64,000 nt of DNA from Oncomelania hupensis (Eukaryota > Mollusca > Gastropoda > Littorinimorpha > Pomatiopsidae): contig CM072513.1 in NCBI GenBank assembly GCA_036898135.1, positions 79,859,963-79,923,962 of the forward strand, written 5' to 3'. Below the pieces are notes generated by a model. It was not told where the DNA came from. It saw nothing but the letters and a program-made list of their open reading frames with translations, and did no database searches. Positions 10,408-22,499 of the stretch are shown here, one piece after another (within the stretch, counting starts at the first letter, position 1; every line of letters begins with the position of its first letter). The position numbers and the translations under genes were made by a program.

Positions 10408-11401
10408 TATAACCTTAGAGAAAAAAGTTTTACAAGGGAATGAGATAGTGGTAAAGGATGATTAAAGATTGCTTAGTCTAGCCTGCTTACAATAGTGACT
10501 CCGGTGTACAAAGTGTTAGTATAACGTTGGCACGTGCGATACACATCGCCTGCTCAGCGGTCATTAGCCGGTAAAGTTTATAGTCTACATAGACAGACAA
10601 TGATGCATACACATGTTCAGACATTCTTTGTGTGTGTGCGGGACCATGATTAGTCTTGACCACGTGATAAGTACTAGGGCGTTGGTCAGTCACGTGGTAA
10701 TGACGTAGGAATTAAGACATATCCTTATGAAGAGGGGTGCTTCTTGGGAAACTTGTAGTATTTAACCCACGACGAACAAAGGACTTGCCCTCTTATCTCT
10801 GGTCTCCTGCTTCTGATAGACCTAGAACAACTTTGCTCCATCTGGTCTAGGTGTAACCCTTAGAGTGTTTTATTTATAATGTGACTAAGAGCAGGAGAGA
10901 ATTTATAGTAGTTGTAGAATATATGTAGGGTAATAAGTGTAAGGTGTACAATGCTTAGAAATTGGTGTGAGTGCAGAATTAGATGGTAAGTAGTCAGTGA
11001 GTTAGTTAGTGAGTGAAGATTGATTTTTAGGGCAAGAGTTAGTGGTTTCCCAAAGGAGGAAAGGAGAGTGGAAAAGAGAAAGAAAATGAGGTAAGATGAA
11101 ATGAGTTTATTTGAACATCTTATGTATTGTTAGTTAGAGTTTATGTGCATGAGAATTTTATGTTACTTGAATGATGTATACTAGTTAGATTATTAAAATT
11201 GGATAAATGAAGATAAGCTATGGTTTATTGTGATTTATTTGAGCGCATGGCAAACCTTTTGTGAACGAAAGTGAGACTGGTTTTATTTTGTATGTCTTGA
11301 ATTATAATTTGGTTTGTCATGCCCTTTCCCCGTACAAGTACAGAATTAAGTAGTTTAGATTAACTCTCACAAGATAACGCAAATAATAGAGACGCGTTAC
11401 A
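10408..11401 (+). repeat. Left LTR of the chromodomain element
   Basis: 994 bp, from TATAACCTTAGAG to GAGACGCGTTACA. It differs from the right LTR at only a few positions I noticed (an A/C in the ATATCCTTATG block near 10721, and AC versus TT near 11340). The ends are TA...CA instead of the usual TG...CA. Confidence 0.93.
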
Positions 11402-11402
11402 T

Positions 11403-11420
11403 TGGTGGACTTGCGGTTTG
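11403..11420 (+). promoter_or_regulatory. Putative primer-binding site
   Basis: TGGTGGACTTGCGGTTTG begins one base after the left LTR, the normal place for a tRNA primer site, and starts with the TGG that pairs with a tRNA CCA end. I did not identify the matching tRNA. Confidence 0.5.
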
Positions 11421-11488
11421 TCTACTTGTAAGGGTAAAATTTTGGTTGAATTAATTCATTTTCAAGTGAGCAAATTTTAGTGTGTAAG

Positions 11489-11638
11489 ATGGGAGACGAC
11501 TGGGATTTTTCACTGGCAGACGCTACAATTCCTTGTCCGCCAGACAGAGGAAAATTTGTTTATTCGCATCCCTGTAAGCCTACTCCAGATTTTCTCATTA
11601 GCTACGTCAAGGTCCGTAGACTATGTTTGCAGTGGTAG
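11489..11638 (+). pseudogene. Short gag-like N-terminal remnant
   Basis: A 49-codon frame starts MGDDWDFSLADATIPCPPD and stops at TAG 11636-11638. It is the first ATG of note after the primer site, where gag should begin, and its acidic/aromatic start looks like a real protein start. No domain is recognisable. I infer it to be the beginning of a deleted gag. An unrelated chance frame is possible. Confidence 0.35.
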
Positions 11639-11835
11639 ACTATGATTAATTGCGGCAGTGCAGTGTCTGCCTCGGCAGTGCCCCTTTGACCTTATCTGTT
11701 AGTCAGGGAAGCTATGCGTAAACTTAGAGCACATGCTGTTATCTGTCTCTTTATGCCGATATCTACATGATGGCAATGAAAACCAGGGTGTCAAAACGGA
11801 AGAAAATAATGAAACTCATTGTGTAGCCTCCTTAA

Positions 11836-12231
11836 GTGTACTCGTGTAGCTCCCTTCAGTCTCACAAAGCTACACAACAAAACGATGAAACTAGTGATAC
11901 TCGATCCCAGGAGAAGGGTCGAGCGTCACAAATGAATGTACCTCCTACACGTATTTCTCAAAGTGGCTCTCAAGTAACGAGCACAGATCAGTCTCAAGGT
12001 GATACGGTAGTATCATCGTCAAGTACAGATATTGAAGAGCCTGTGTATGAGGTAGAACGATTGCTTGCAACAAGGATGAGAAATGGACAAAGATACTATA
12101 GGGTTAAGTGGCGAGGGTACTCGAACACTACGTGGGAACCCGCGCCTAACATATCTGAAAAGTTAATTCAGCAATTTCATGTAAATAAAACTTTGCAAGG
12201 ACGTACGAGACGTCGAAATCGCAAACGGTGA
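11836..12231 (+). CDS. Chromodomain protein (integrase C-terminal remnant)
   Basis: The 131-aa frame has a Ser/Thr/Gln-rich leader (residues 1-70) and then a classic chromodomain at about 72-115. Visible landmarks are YEVERLLATR, the aromatic strand RYYRVKWRGY, TTWEPAPNI and a C-terminal LIQQFH helix. It ends in a very basic tail (RTRRRNRKR). The aromatic residues Y, W and W sit where the methyl-lysine cage lies in HP1-type domains. In chromoviruses this module directs integration to chromatin. There is no integrase core upstream, so the frame is most likely a remnant. A short expressed protein starting at the annotated or an internal Met cannot be ruled out. Confidence 0.75.
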   Translation: MYSCSSLQSHKATQQNDETSDTRSQEKGRASQMNVPPTRISQSGSQVTSTDQSQGDTVVSSSSTDIEEPVYEVERLLATRMRNGQRYYRVKWRGYSNTTWEPAPNISEKLIQQFHVNKTLQGRTRRRNRKR

Positions 12232-12488
12232 TTACCTAGGTGTTTCAAAGTGCGATCATAATCCGGACTATGTTCAAACTAATTACACTAAGGATTGTAC
12301 AAAGTATACATACTTGTTTTTATTGTGGTTTATATGGTGTAATACTTGTCTTGCATGACAGACTATATAAGTCAATGAGGGTCATATTTTGGAGCCCACA
12401 CCTTGTTGATGAAGCACTGATAATGTTTACTATGTGTTTGATTCATTACGAAAACGATGAAGCAAATGAATGCACTGCTTAAGCATTC

Positions 12489-12520
<32 letters not shown>

Positions 12521-15500
12521 GATGATGTTGATGATGATGATGATGATGATGATGTTGATGATGTTGATGATGAAGATGATGATGATGATGATGATGACGA
12601 TGAGGATGTTGATATACAAGGTACCAATTCGTGCGCATAAGCTGAAATGTGCGCTAATAAGTACAATAAATGTGGGGAAATCACTAAGTATGTGTAGTGA
12701 TGAGACGTTCCATGACGATGGAAATTAAACGTACGTGACGACGTACGTCAAGTATTAAGGATCTATGCGATGCGATGTGATGCTGTCGTACATAAGGTGG
12801 TACGAAATTTGCGTACACCGGTGGTACGAATTCTAGTGTAAACGGGGACACTACAGTGAAAAAGTACACAAATGCTGTACTGGGTAAAGGTACATTATGG
12901 TGTACCTTAAATACAGACGGGGGATGACTCTGCAATACTTGCATTGAGTCTTACTGTATCCAGGCTTGTAGGAGGCTTGGGGAATAATAACATGATCACT
13001 TGTTTACAGTGATGTGGAGGCTTTGCATGCTTTTCGAGCCTCATGACCTATTGGACTTAGACATTTGGAGGATGTGTTTGATTGATTGACATCATACTTG
13101 GTGTGTATGATGATGTGTCTAATCTTTTATTCAGTTTTTAAGTTGCAGAACCAATGTTGATGATACCTTCCTCTCCGTCTCATGCAAAGGTTTGGCGCGC
13201 GACAAGCTTTTCGTCACCTCGTGACGTCGGCATGGTACGGATTGACAAGTATCGTTCCATCATTTTATTTACGGGTTCAATTCTTTTGTGATGTGACAGA
13301 ATTCAATTCTAATTTTAAGAATAAATTCGTACGTGTGACAGAAGACATACTTGGGGTACATTTCCAGTTTGATTAGTACGGACTACTACTTTTCATATTA
13401 CTACTATTTATAATTTGCCAGATTGTATTGAATTGTTTAACACGTCTTCTTTCAGATGACCAGCTTCACCTTCTGTATTTATAATGTATTTTTACACTTT
13501 TTCTTGCAAAAGATAGCTTCTTCCTTTGGCCTACCTTATTCATCTCACGTCAGAGATGTCACTTGTTTTCGTTTTCTTATCATGAATACGTTATTTCACA
13601 TGTTCACTGTTCTTTAATTGTTTCAGTCGCTTCTTCTTCTCCTCCCTTCTTCTACTTATCTTCATCACTGGGGTGGTGACAACTCATGACGCTCGCTTGA
13701 TTGATGGCATCTTCTTCAAAGATCTTGGTCATCTGGTAACAACTATCCAGCATTGGCAACATACTTATGTCATCGTGGTACTTAAAGTAACAATCCTGCC
13801 AATACCTATACTTAATTATACTCGACATTCAGGTAACATGAGCACGATATGTGTAGCTCATGAAGTAATTTTAACATTGTTCATTTTCATTCTACAATTT
13901 ATCATGGACAACAGAATATATAGTTGCTTTTCAAGGTGATGACTTGTATTTAACCATTAATATGCTCATTTCTTCCAGGACAACTTTGTTTCAAATTTTT
14001 CAGGTTATCACGCCACCAGTTCCCATCAATCACACAACGCCTCCTGCCACTCGATTAGTCAACATCCCAGACTTCTTGGCTATCTTGTCTGGTCAGCCTC
14101 CTTTCCTTGCTGACGGACACTAGTCTCACAGCTGGATTTACTATTCGGCGCAGTGTAACTTTTGGCCTATGCTGTCTTTGTCTCTATTATTCCCAAGGCG
14201 CTTTTCCCCCTCCTTTTTCTTCCGTCCTTCTCTCTCCGTTTGCCTAATGCTCCTCTATCTCTCACCCCACCACCTCCACCTCTTCCGTTCTCCTCCTTAC
14301 CTTCGCCTTACTACTTATTGTTCTTATTCGTTCTACTTGTTGAAGACTACAATTTATCGTACGGAAGTTAACTAAGAACTTTTTAATGGCCAGCGCTTAG
14401 TAAATATTTATTTTGTCACACTCCCAGCTTGTCCTAGTCAATATTATTTTACTATAAATAAATGATTCCGTTATCTTTGCGGAGGTTTCCATGCGTTACA
14501 CCTCCTGATCTCGATATTACATGGCTTGAGTTCCCTATTACGATAAACAAACGGAAGAAATCGTGCATCTTCCCCGCGTGTGGCGCATTCTTGTCTCACA
14601 GTATGAGACGTGAAAATAAATTCGGTACTCAATCATCCTCTACCCAGGATGTTCGTTCTCATGATTCGCCACGGAAAAAGGCGACGGCTTCGGTTTCTCC
14701 ATCACTAATTCAAAGGAAATCCGAAATGGATGAAATTGATTAAAGTTCTTTTCATTAATGCTATGTTCAATTGTTGCCTACGGTTCTTGTGTGAACGGGT
14801 AACGATATTCGTCATCCATCTCGGAAATGCTATGCATGATACGCATGACCGTTGCATGCAGTGTTAATTGGTGTGTGTTATATTTTCTCGCAACAGTCGG
14901 CAACAGTTTTGTCAATTGTTGAGGTAAAATCCTTAAATCAACCTTTTGTGCATGATGTTGACACTTATATTTACTTGTTTTTGATAATGGTGCTAATTCC
15001 GGGTTTTTACGAATCAGCACATGGTGGATTTATTCATGTGCATGTTATTTATTGATTCTTATGTCCTTACTTAGTCAAACGGCACATCTGTTGCCTCCAG
15101 TTGCTATATTATATGAAAAATAAAATTTTTTTTATGTACTTGGTTCAACATGAAATGTTCACAATCGTAATTATTCTTTATGGGTATCTATGTTGCAACG
15201 CACTCATTCGAATTTCTAATTGTTACATGCGTTCATTTCCCTGAAGTGTGTTGCACTATTCAGCAACGTTGTCGATCACTTTACTACAATGTCTAGAGAT
15301 GACACTTACTTTTTGTTGTATTTGGGTTTATTCAGTGTGTTCTATGTGCATGTCAATGACATTGGAATTTTTCATGGGTTTTCAATGATTTTGTGTACAC
15401 GTATTTTGCTGACACTCATTCTCACTGTAACCTTACGATGTGTGTCCAGTAACGTTGATGTTGTGTGTTTATTAACCTTGATGTTGTACTCGCAATACTG

Positions 15501-18095
15501 TTGATGTTGTATCCGTATCTATAACGTAATTTACAAGTTCTTCGCTTATGACTTTATATTTAATGGACTGTATTTTTAATTAATGGATTACGTCTGGTAG
15601 ACATGAGTCTCACAGATGCTCGACTTAATGTATACTCAATTTTAAATTTTTTTTTGCATTGGTTTGTGTATCATGGCCACTGCAACTCACTCGTGTTAAT
15701 GTATCATGTTTGAATTCTTATTCTCTATTGGCATTATCTCGTGTGTGTGTTTTTTTTTATCTATGATCAATGATAATTTATATTTCGTTGTGCTCCACAT
15801 TGTATGCTCCTATTTAATTTTTTATAAATATCATCTTTAAGAATTTTATTGTATAATGATTTGTATTGGACATCTCTTTTATCGCATAATTGTTTTTACC
15901 CTATTATTTTATTGTGATGCCGTTTCTTTTCAGGTACCATTCTTGTCTGTCGATCCACTGGTTCTCTCCCCTTTTCTCCTCTCTACACCATTCTTTTCCA
16001 TACGCTAAGAAATTCCTAGTATGCACATGATAGGAATTTCCATTCATTGATGTGAACTTTTACCCTCTTAGTCTTGTGGTCTGGTAGCTCCTAGCGTCAC
16101 TCACGCGCGCAGACTGTGTTATATTATCGTTCTCCACGACTACATTGTAGCTCTCTCTCTCTTCTTCTTCTTCTCTTTCCTTCCTCAATGACTTAACCTT
16201 GATTTATTTTTTTTATTTGTGTGTTCCGTCCTAGTGAGCAATTTTCCCCTACTTTTACTTTTTCTGTTTGTCTCGGTATCTCTCCTATATTTTATTTACG
16301 GTTTACACTTTTTGTTATTTCACACATGTTAGTTCTAGTGTTATTGTTATTACTTTGCCTTTTTGAAGTTGCCTTTACATGGCACAGTGTTTGCTCATCA
16401 TTTGATGACTTCTTGGTTATAACTCCCTTACTTTGTAAAGTTTTTTTTTCTCTTTTTCAAAATTTTTTTTCTACAACTTGTTAAATTGGTTGTTCTGCAC
16501 TTTAATGGGTTTTTTTTTCATGTCTTTTGTGCATATTTTGCTCACATTTTTACTTGTTGATTTTATATGTTCTTCTAGTTCATATTTGTCATTTCAGTGG
16601 TATAATGATTTATGGTTGATTGTGTATCGGTCTTTGCCGTTTTCAACCAAGTTTATCAATTGTTTGCTTTTCTATTTTTATCATGTTCCTTTGAGATATT
16701 GTGGTGATTTTAATTCAATGGTGTTGATAGCAGGTTATAGAATGTCCGTCACGGTGTTACCATGTCACATATTTTGGTGTGTCGTAATTAATATTTATAT
16801 TCAGTGCCTTGGACGCTTTGCAGTGGTTGTGACAATTATACTTTAAAAACAAACATTTTCCAACAAAACTTTCGTAACAGTGATCAACGTGTCATATTGA
16901 CTTTATGAGAAATATGTCTCGTATCTACCTTAGTCTTCGGGGATGTCTTCATACCTTGACGAACATCAACGTCGCCAAGTGATGTCACCATCACACCATG
17001 CAGTACCTCCCTTCTTCAGCCATCGCCTTACCCTGTCTTGGCCTTCTTGGACCTTTTCGTCACGTCAACGTTAAACCAGTCTACGATTGCATTAGACCTT
17101 TCATCTTCAATTAACGAAGCAACCCTGATGAAAGATCCCACCTTCGCCTATTGTCTGAAATCTTCACACCCTTCCTTTCCACCTACACCCACTTGGACTG
17201 CTTGTCCGTACCCCAACTTGCGCCACTTGCCCACTTCATCCAGTTGCAGAGAACATCCCTCCTCGTATTCCCCGACCAAACATTCTACCACCTTCTCCCA
17301 AAGTTTTGGTCATCTCCCATGTTCCTATATTACAGCCGGGGGAGAGCAAAGACTGTCGCTAAACGAGGTTGGAGCTCTTCTCCTCTACTATTCTGTAATC
17401 TCCGTTCCCATTCCCTTTGTGTGCTCAACCTCAACGCACACTCCCATCCCTCTCGCTTACTGCATACTCCTGGGTGCCTCGTCATGTGGGACTACTTCTT
17501 TCAGACACTACGTATTTCGTCATAATCTACGGTCGAATCCTGGTTGCAAGGTCCGCTACACCACGGTTTCTCCATCAACGGAGGTTTGCATGGTGCGGTG
17601 ACGTCACAATCTTCTTCTGGCGACACTCCACGTTCCTTCGTCCATAGCAAGTCTACACGTCCGTCTACAATATTATTTACGCTCACTTACGCGTAAACGC
17701 CTTAAGGTGCTGCTTGGCTTGTGGGGACAGTCCTCATGTGTCCTCATTGCCAAATGTCCTCATAGCCCTTTTGGTCGTTTCTCATCCTGGATCCATCGGT
17801 CTTCACTTCGTGTTCCTGCACTACCTTAAAATTTTTTGTGGCACATAAACTTTACAGTAATTTACCGTCGGACTTATTTGATTGTGTTTTTCGGTGTTTT
17901 GTGCTTACTTGTCATTTGGTGCATGCAACTTTCTTTTGCACTTTTTATATTTTGTAAGTCTTACCTCATCTTCGCCACTTCGCCTCCTTAGATCGCTTTA
18001 GTAACGTCACTTTGTGCCCTCTTTGATTTGCTTTTTTTCCTCTTCGTGGTTACTTTTTAAGGAGCGAGGACGCTCCTTCGCAGGCCAGAGGCAAT
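12232..18095 (+). other. Long non-coding interior of the LTR element
   Basis: About 5.9 kb lies between the chromodomain stop and the right LTR. It contains a GAT microsatellite at 12489-12605, T-rich stretches (notably 15.6-16.9 kb) and several polypyrimidine-AG runs that resemble 3' splice sites. There are only short frames without recognisable domains, the largest being 187 codons at 17038-17601. GCGAGGACGCTC with CAGGCCAGAGGCAAT at 18064-18095 precedes the right LTR, where a polypurine tract should lie. I cannot say whether this is a decayed gene, an env-like region or cargo. Confidence 0.6.
12489..12605. repeat. (GAT)n microsatellite
   Basis: Interrupted GAT run inside the chromodomain element. 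Met, Ser and His homopolymer frames cross it. Confidence 0.93.
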
Positions 18096-19089
18096 TATAA
18101 CCTTAGAGAAAAAAGTTTTACAAGGGAATGAGATAGTGGTAAAGGATGATTAAAGATTGCTTAGTCTAGCCTGCTTACAATAGTGACTCCGGTGTACAAA
18201 GTGTTAGTATAACGTTGGCACGTGCGATACACATCGCCTGCTCAGCGGTCATTAGCCGGTAAAGTTTATAGTCTACATAGACAGACAATGATGCATACAC
18301 ATGTTCAGACATTCTTTGTGTGTGTGCGGGACCATGATTAGTCTTGACCACGTGATAAGTACTAGGGCGTTGGTCAGTCACGTGGTAATGACGTAGGAAT
18401 TAAGACATCTCCTTATGAAGAGGGGTGCTTCTTGGGAAACTTGTAGTATTTAACCCACGACGAACAAAGGACTTGCCCTCTTATCTCTGGTCTCCTGCTT
18501 CTGATAGACCTAGAACAACTTTGCTCCATCTGGTCTAGGTGTAACCCTTAGAGTGTTTTATTTATAATGTGACTAAGAGCAGGAGAGAATTTATAGTAGT
18601 TGTAGAATATATGTAGGGTAATAAGTGTAAGGTGTACAATGCTTAGAAATTGGTGTGAGTGCAGAATTAGATGGTAAGTAGTCAGTGAGTTAGTTAGTGA
18701 GTGAAGATTGATTTTTAGGGCAAGAGTTAGTGGTTTCCCAAAGGAGGAAAGGAGAGTGGAAAAGAGAAAGAAAATGAGGTAAGATGAAATGAGTTTATTT
18801 GAACATCTTATGTATTGTTAGTTAGAGTTTATGTGCATGAGAATTTTATGTTACTTGAATGATGTATACTAGTTAGATTATTAAAATTGGATAAATGAAG
18901 ATAAGCTATGGTTTATTGTGATTTATTTGAGCGCATGGCAAACCTTTTGTGAACGAAAGTGAGACTGGTTTTATTTTGTATGTCTTGAATTATAATTTGG
19001 TTTGTCATGCCCTTTCCCCGTACAAGTTTAGAATTAAGTAGTTTAGATTAACTCTCACAAGATAACGCAAATAATAGAGACGCGTTACA
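18096..19089 (+). repeat. Right LTR of the chromodomain element
   Basis: Same length as the left LTR with no indel between them. It starts TATAACCTTAGAG, ends GCGTTACA and is followed by the GAAG duplication at 19090-19093. Confidence 0.93.
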
Positions 19090-19093
19090 GAAG

Positions 19094-19437
19094 CTACAAC
19101 TTATTAATGCAGATCGTACACTATAAAATGTTAAGAACAGATTAATTTTAAATTCTGGTTGCTCTAAAGATTACAAAGACACATGGCACTCCGGCGTTCA
19201 AGCCTGGCCATATGATTGTACAAGGGAGTAACCCTGATTCGGCAGTCTGGATCCCAGGCACGCTATGGAGCCTTCAATGCCGTGGGCAAGCATAAAGTCA
19301 ATACAAGGTTTAAAACATCTGTTGTTAGTATGGCATCTAAAAATGATATGACTAAAAGTCACCAATTGGCCAGCAGCACAGGAATACAGGATGGGTATAA
19401 GATCCGTTGGATCTCATTTTTGATATGATGATGATGG
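19094..19437 (+). other. Unrecognised stretch with a 70-codon frame
   Basis: The frame 19216-19428 (residues include SGSQARYGAF and TGIQDGYKIRW) has no recognisable domain. It ends at a short GAT tract. It might be a retroposon 3' end, but nothing confirms this. Confidence 0.3.
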
Positions 19438-19603
19438 TCATTGTTGTCAGAGTGGCGACGTGGTGATCGTCCTTAACGCTCATGCAATAGGACGTTAAGC
19501 ATCGTTTTCCTTCCTAAATGAGCATTGTTGTCAGGGTGGGGACGTGGTGATTCGTTCTTAACGCTTACGCAATATTATGACGATAAGCTCCGTTTTCCTC
19601 CTA
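19438..19603. repeat. Tandem duplication of ~85 bp
   Basis: The unit starting CATTGTTGTCAGRGTGG.GAC and ending CGTTTTCCTYCTAA occurs at about 19438-19517 and again at 19522-19603, with small differences. Confidence 0.8.
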
Positions 19604-20121
19604 AGTCTCGGCCTGTGCATTATGTAGGAAGGGCAGAACCACCCTTAGTTTGGGGAGCTGCAGGGTCCGTCCAGTCCTTGGCTTGCGCCAACTCACAAAA
19701 CTCATCACGATAAGTGCGCCACGCTACTTTGCGCAGGGAGTTACGAATACCAAAATGTGACATTGGGAAAGACATAGTACACACACCCACACCCACACAC
19801 ACGCGCGCGTACACACACACGCACACACACACACACTAACACACACACAATAACAACAACAACCTAGCAACATATACAATAATAATACTGTTTGTTACTT
19901 AACATTTAAACCGCTTTTGTCATGCGTGAGTATAGAGAGACTAGATTTTAGTCAGTTTTATGTACAGAAACATCAGGTGTTGGTTTTTTTCAGACGATTT
20001 AACAATTTAATTTTGAAACAACTTCAAACGCTCAAGGGAATAGATGTTTGGGCCGTTTTCTTTTTCAGTGAGTATATGAATTGTTAGTATTTATTTGCAT
20101 TTTAAAAATTGTTCTTCTTTC
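19604..20121. repeat. Gene-free stretch with CA repeats
   Basis: CA-rich microsatellite with CGCGCG interruptions at about 19780-19850. The remainder is AT-rich and unrecognised. Confidence 0.7.
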
Positions 20122-20137
20122 TCTCTCTTTTGCTCTC

Positions 20138-20187
<50 letters not shown>

Positions 20188-20502
20188 TCTACCTCCCTCT
20201 CTGTCTCTTTCTATCTTTACGTCTTTGCCTGTCTGTCTCTCTCTCTCCGTCTCTCTCTGTCTCACTATTTCTCTCTCGATTTATCTTTCTTTCCCTCTGT
20301 GTGTTTCTCTCTCTGTCTGACTCTCTGTCTCTGCCTGACTCTCTCTCTGTCTCTCGTTCTTTGTCTCCCTCTCTGCCTCCCTCTCTCTTTTTCTCTCTCT
20401 CGCTCCCAGTCTTTCTGGCTCTGTTTGTCTGCCTCTGTCTCTCTCTGTCTTTCTTCTGTCCCCGCCTCTGCCGCCTTCCCTCCCCTCTCTCTCTCTTGTT
20501 CA
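20122..20502. repeat. Polypyrimidine (CT)n tract
   Basis: Pure CT at about 20147-20180 grades into TCTGTCTC-type cryptic repeats up to about 20500. The Leu/Ser-rich forward and Arg/Glu-rich reverse frames are artefacts. Confidence 0.93.
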
Positions 20503-20888
20503 AGGTATGTGTGTGTAATGTATATTAATCGTTATATTTGCTCGCATTAAATTTTGGTTTTTTCGTCATTTTTCTTAAGGGACAAAGACTTACTCCCGAG
20601 CTTTTGTGGGGGTGGGGGTAGGGGGTAAGAGTGGGGAGGGAGGGTGATAAGACCTATTAAAAACAAGATCTATTTTATCTATCGATGTATATAATGATGA
20701 ATGTGTGTTCATTGTTATTGTATACTATTATACTGTAAATAACTAAGTCGCTGTCATTTTACGTTTTCATGTTCGGTGTAGATGTTAGCCTCCTTGCACT
20801 TAAATGGAATAAAACGAAACTGTAACTCAAGCCTGTAGTAAGCAGGAAGATCGCTATTAGAAGACGGAAAGGAAATCGAATTGTGTAG
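20503..20888. other. Gene-free stretch
   Basis: Contains a G-rich patch (20606-20645). No gene or known repeat was recognised. Confidence 0.4.
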
Positions 20889-20905
20889 TTATTGTTGTTG
20901 TTGTT

Positions 20906-20936
<31 letters not shown>

Positions 20937-20937
20937 A
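20889..20937. repeat. (TTG)n microsatellite
   Basis: A TTG run directly abuts the 3' end of the minus-strand tRNA SINE that follows, so it may be that SINE's tail. Confidence 0.85.
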
Positions 20938-21110
20938 CTGCATCCAGTATCATTACTGAAAGGAGGGAGGAAAACGGAGTACGCGGAGAGAACCCTCGGT
21001 GACCTGAATAGCCGCATACCTAAGTCACATAAGGTCGCCCCTTGCGGGAGGGAATCGAACCCGCGACCTTCTGAATAGGATTACCGGCGACTAACCCACT
21101 GCGCTCTTGT
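20938..21110 (-). mobile_element. tRNA-derived SINE
   Basis: The minus strand begins with a tRNA-like head. An A box GAGCGCAGTGGGTTAG (complement at about 21092-21106) is followed by a B box GGTTCGATTCC (complement at 21051-21061). Downstream lies GGGTTCTCTCCGCGTACTCC, a core shared with SINEs at 37858 and 42655, then the TTG tail. It would be transcribed by RNA polymerase III and moved by a LINE partner. Confidence 0.7.
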
Positions 21111-21639
21111 TGTAACTAATACAATTAAGAAAGAAAGAAAAATCCATCCCATAGTTTCAGAGAAAAGTGCGCAGATGTGACAGCCGGGCGGTCGAACGGA
21201 GCGGAGCCCAAAAACCCCAATAGTTTCCCAGCTATTAACAGGTGCATGGGGAACTGAAAATAAGGGTATTTATATAGCGCTTTTGTTTTTCTAGAAAGAA
21301 AACTGTTTAAAAGCGCAATAATTATGTCTCACGCATTCCCACACCAATAAAAAGGAAATCTTACAATACAACAATGAACAAAAAGAGGGTTCCTCAAAGA
21401 GACAACATGCAGGGAATATAATAAACACACGCTATTAAGAAGCCGTGAAAGATGTGGGTTGGGGGAGAACAAGCTACATTTCAGGATGGTGTTTATTTAA
21501 AGAGGCTCACTTTGACCACGATACTCACCCCTTCCCCATCACTATCCCCTCCCCGATAGATCCATTTAACATTGATAGTGAATGTTGCTCCACTCAACTA
21601 AAGAATTAGCTTGCAATCCACCCACTCCCTCCTTCCACC
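21111..21639. other. Gene-free stretch
   Basis: A TTATATAGCGCTTTTG block near 21271 resembles the tail region of the SINE/LINE families here. C-rich sequence lies at 21520-21560. No gene is seen. Confidence 0.4.
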
Positions 21640-21872
21640 CTATCCTATCCTATCCTATCCCGTAACTCGGAGGCCGTAGGGGCACCACAGATGATCGTTT
21701 AACCAGCGTACTCTATGTTTCCCTGTCCTCAGCAACCCTGATTGTTTCGCTCAGTGTCAAACCAGTCCATTCTCGAATGCTGTCCTCCCACCTCTTTTTC
21801 GGTCTCCCTCTTCTTCTACCTCCTTGCACTGTGCCTTGCAGGATTGTCTTTGCAAGACCTGATGATCTCTTC
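21640..21872 (-). mobile_element. RTE-like LINE, short 3' copy
   Basis: Minus-strand copy of the last ~230 bp of the LINE with an intact tail of GGATA units (complement 21641-21660). It encodes the GRRRGRPKKRWED and SETIRVAEDRE segments with a frame break. Confidence 0.85.
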
Positions 21873-22499
21873 CTCGCGTTACACAAACTAAAGACCCGCA
21901 AGTTTCTAGCAGGGTTATGTGAAAATAGGTGCAGCTAACTTTCGACCCTTGACATTCGGGGGTGCACATGTACCGTGTCTACTATTCTCCTCTATGTGTT
22001 TTCTCGGTGGTGTGCAGCACCTTTAGCGGCTCTCTGCGCTGGAAAAGTGCGCTACTTAAAAATTCAAGACATTATATGAAGTAGTCTTATGTCTCTTTTA
22101 TTTCACAGCTTAGCTGAGCTCGCTCACGTGAGGCGTCAGGCGACTGGCCATTGTGGGCAGCTCTCGTTACTTGTGAGATTATATCAGAGACCAGTTGTTA
22201 AATTATACCTCCCTGTACGGATCACATTACGTTTTAATTTCATGCAAATACAGTACTGCATACAAAAAGGTATTAGCCATTTTCAATAAGGAGTTATAGT
22301 CCAACCACCTTGTAGAATGGCATTTAATAATAGTCACTGCTCAACTCATTTTCGCCCAAGGTAAACAAAGCATTCGGCTTGGGGGTCCTTTAAGGTAAAT
22401 AAACCCCGCGCTCCTGGCAGCATGCAGCGAAAGCGAGTGAAACTGTATCAAAGGGAGGATAATCCAGTTTCTCTTTGAAATGTCATCTGCTTAGAGACT
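21873..22499. other. Gene-free stretch
   Basis: A diverged GCGCTGGAAAAGTGCGCTAC block at about 22036 resembles the tail of family B SINEs. Otherwise unrecognised. Confidence 0.4.

Larger units (their letters stand above)
10408..19089 (+). mobile_element. LTR retrotransposon derivative with chromodomain
   Basis: Two directly repeated 994-bp LTRs flank 6,694 bp of internal sequence. The flanks carry a 4-bp duplication, GAAG, at 10404-10407 and 19090-19093. The internal region holds a primer-site-like sequence, a short gag-like start, one ORF with a chromodomain, and then about 5.9 kb without recognisable coding sequence. Protease, reverse transcriptase and integrase cores are absent, so it depends on proteins from elsewhere. 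In Ty3/Gypsy chromoviruses the chromodomain ends the integrase. Its position 435 bp after the left LTR implies a large deletion between gag and the integrase end. The Gypsy assignment is inferred from the chromodomain alone. Confidence 0.85.

Noticed and set aside
11836..12231. Host HP1/CBX-type gene
   Set aside because: The frame lies between paired LTRs with a target duplication, has no chromoshadow domain, and its leader and basic tail resemble retroelement integrase ends.
17038..17601. 187-codon frame near the right LTR of the chromodomain element
   Set aside because: No domain, signal peptide or conserved pattern could be seen. I left it inside the non-coding interior instead of calling an env-like gene.
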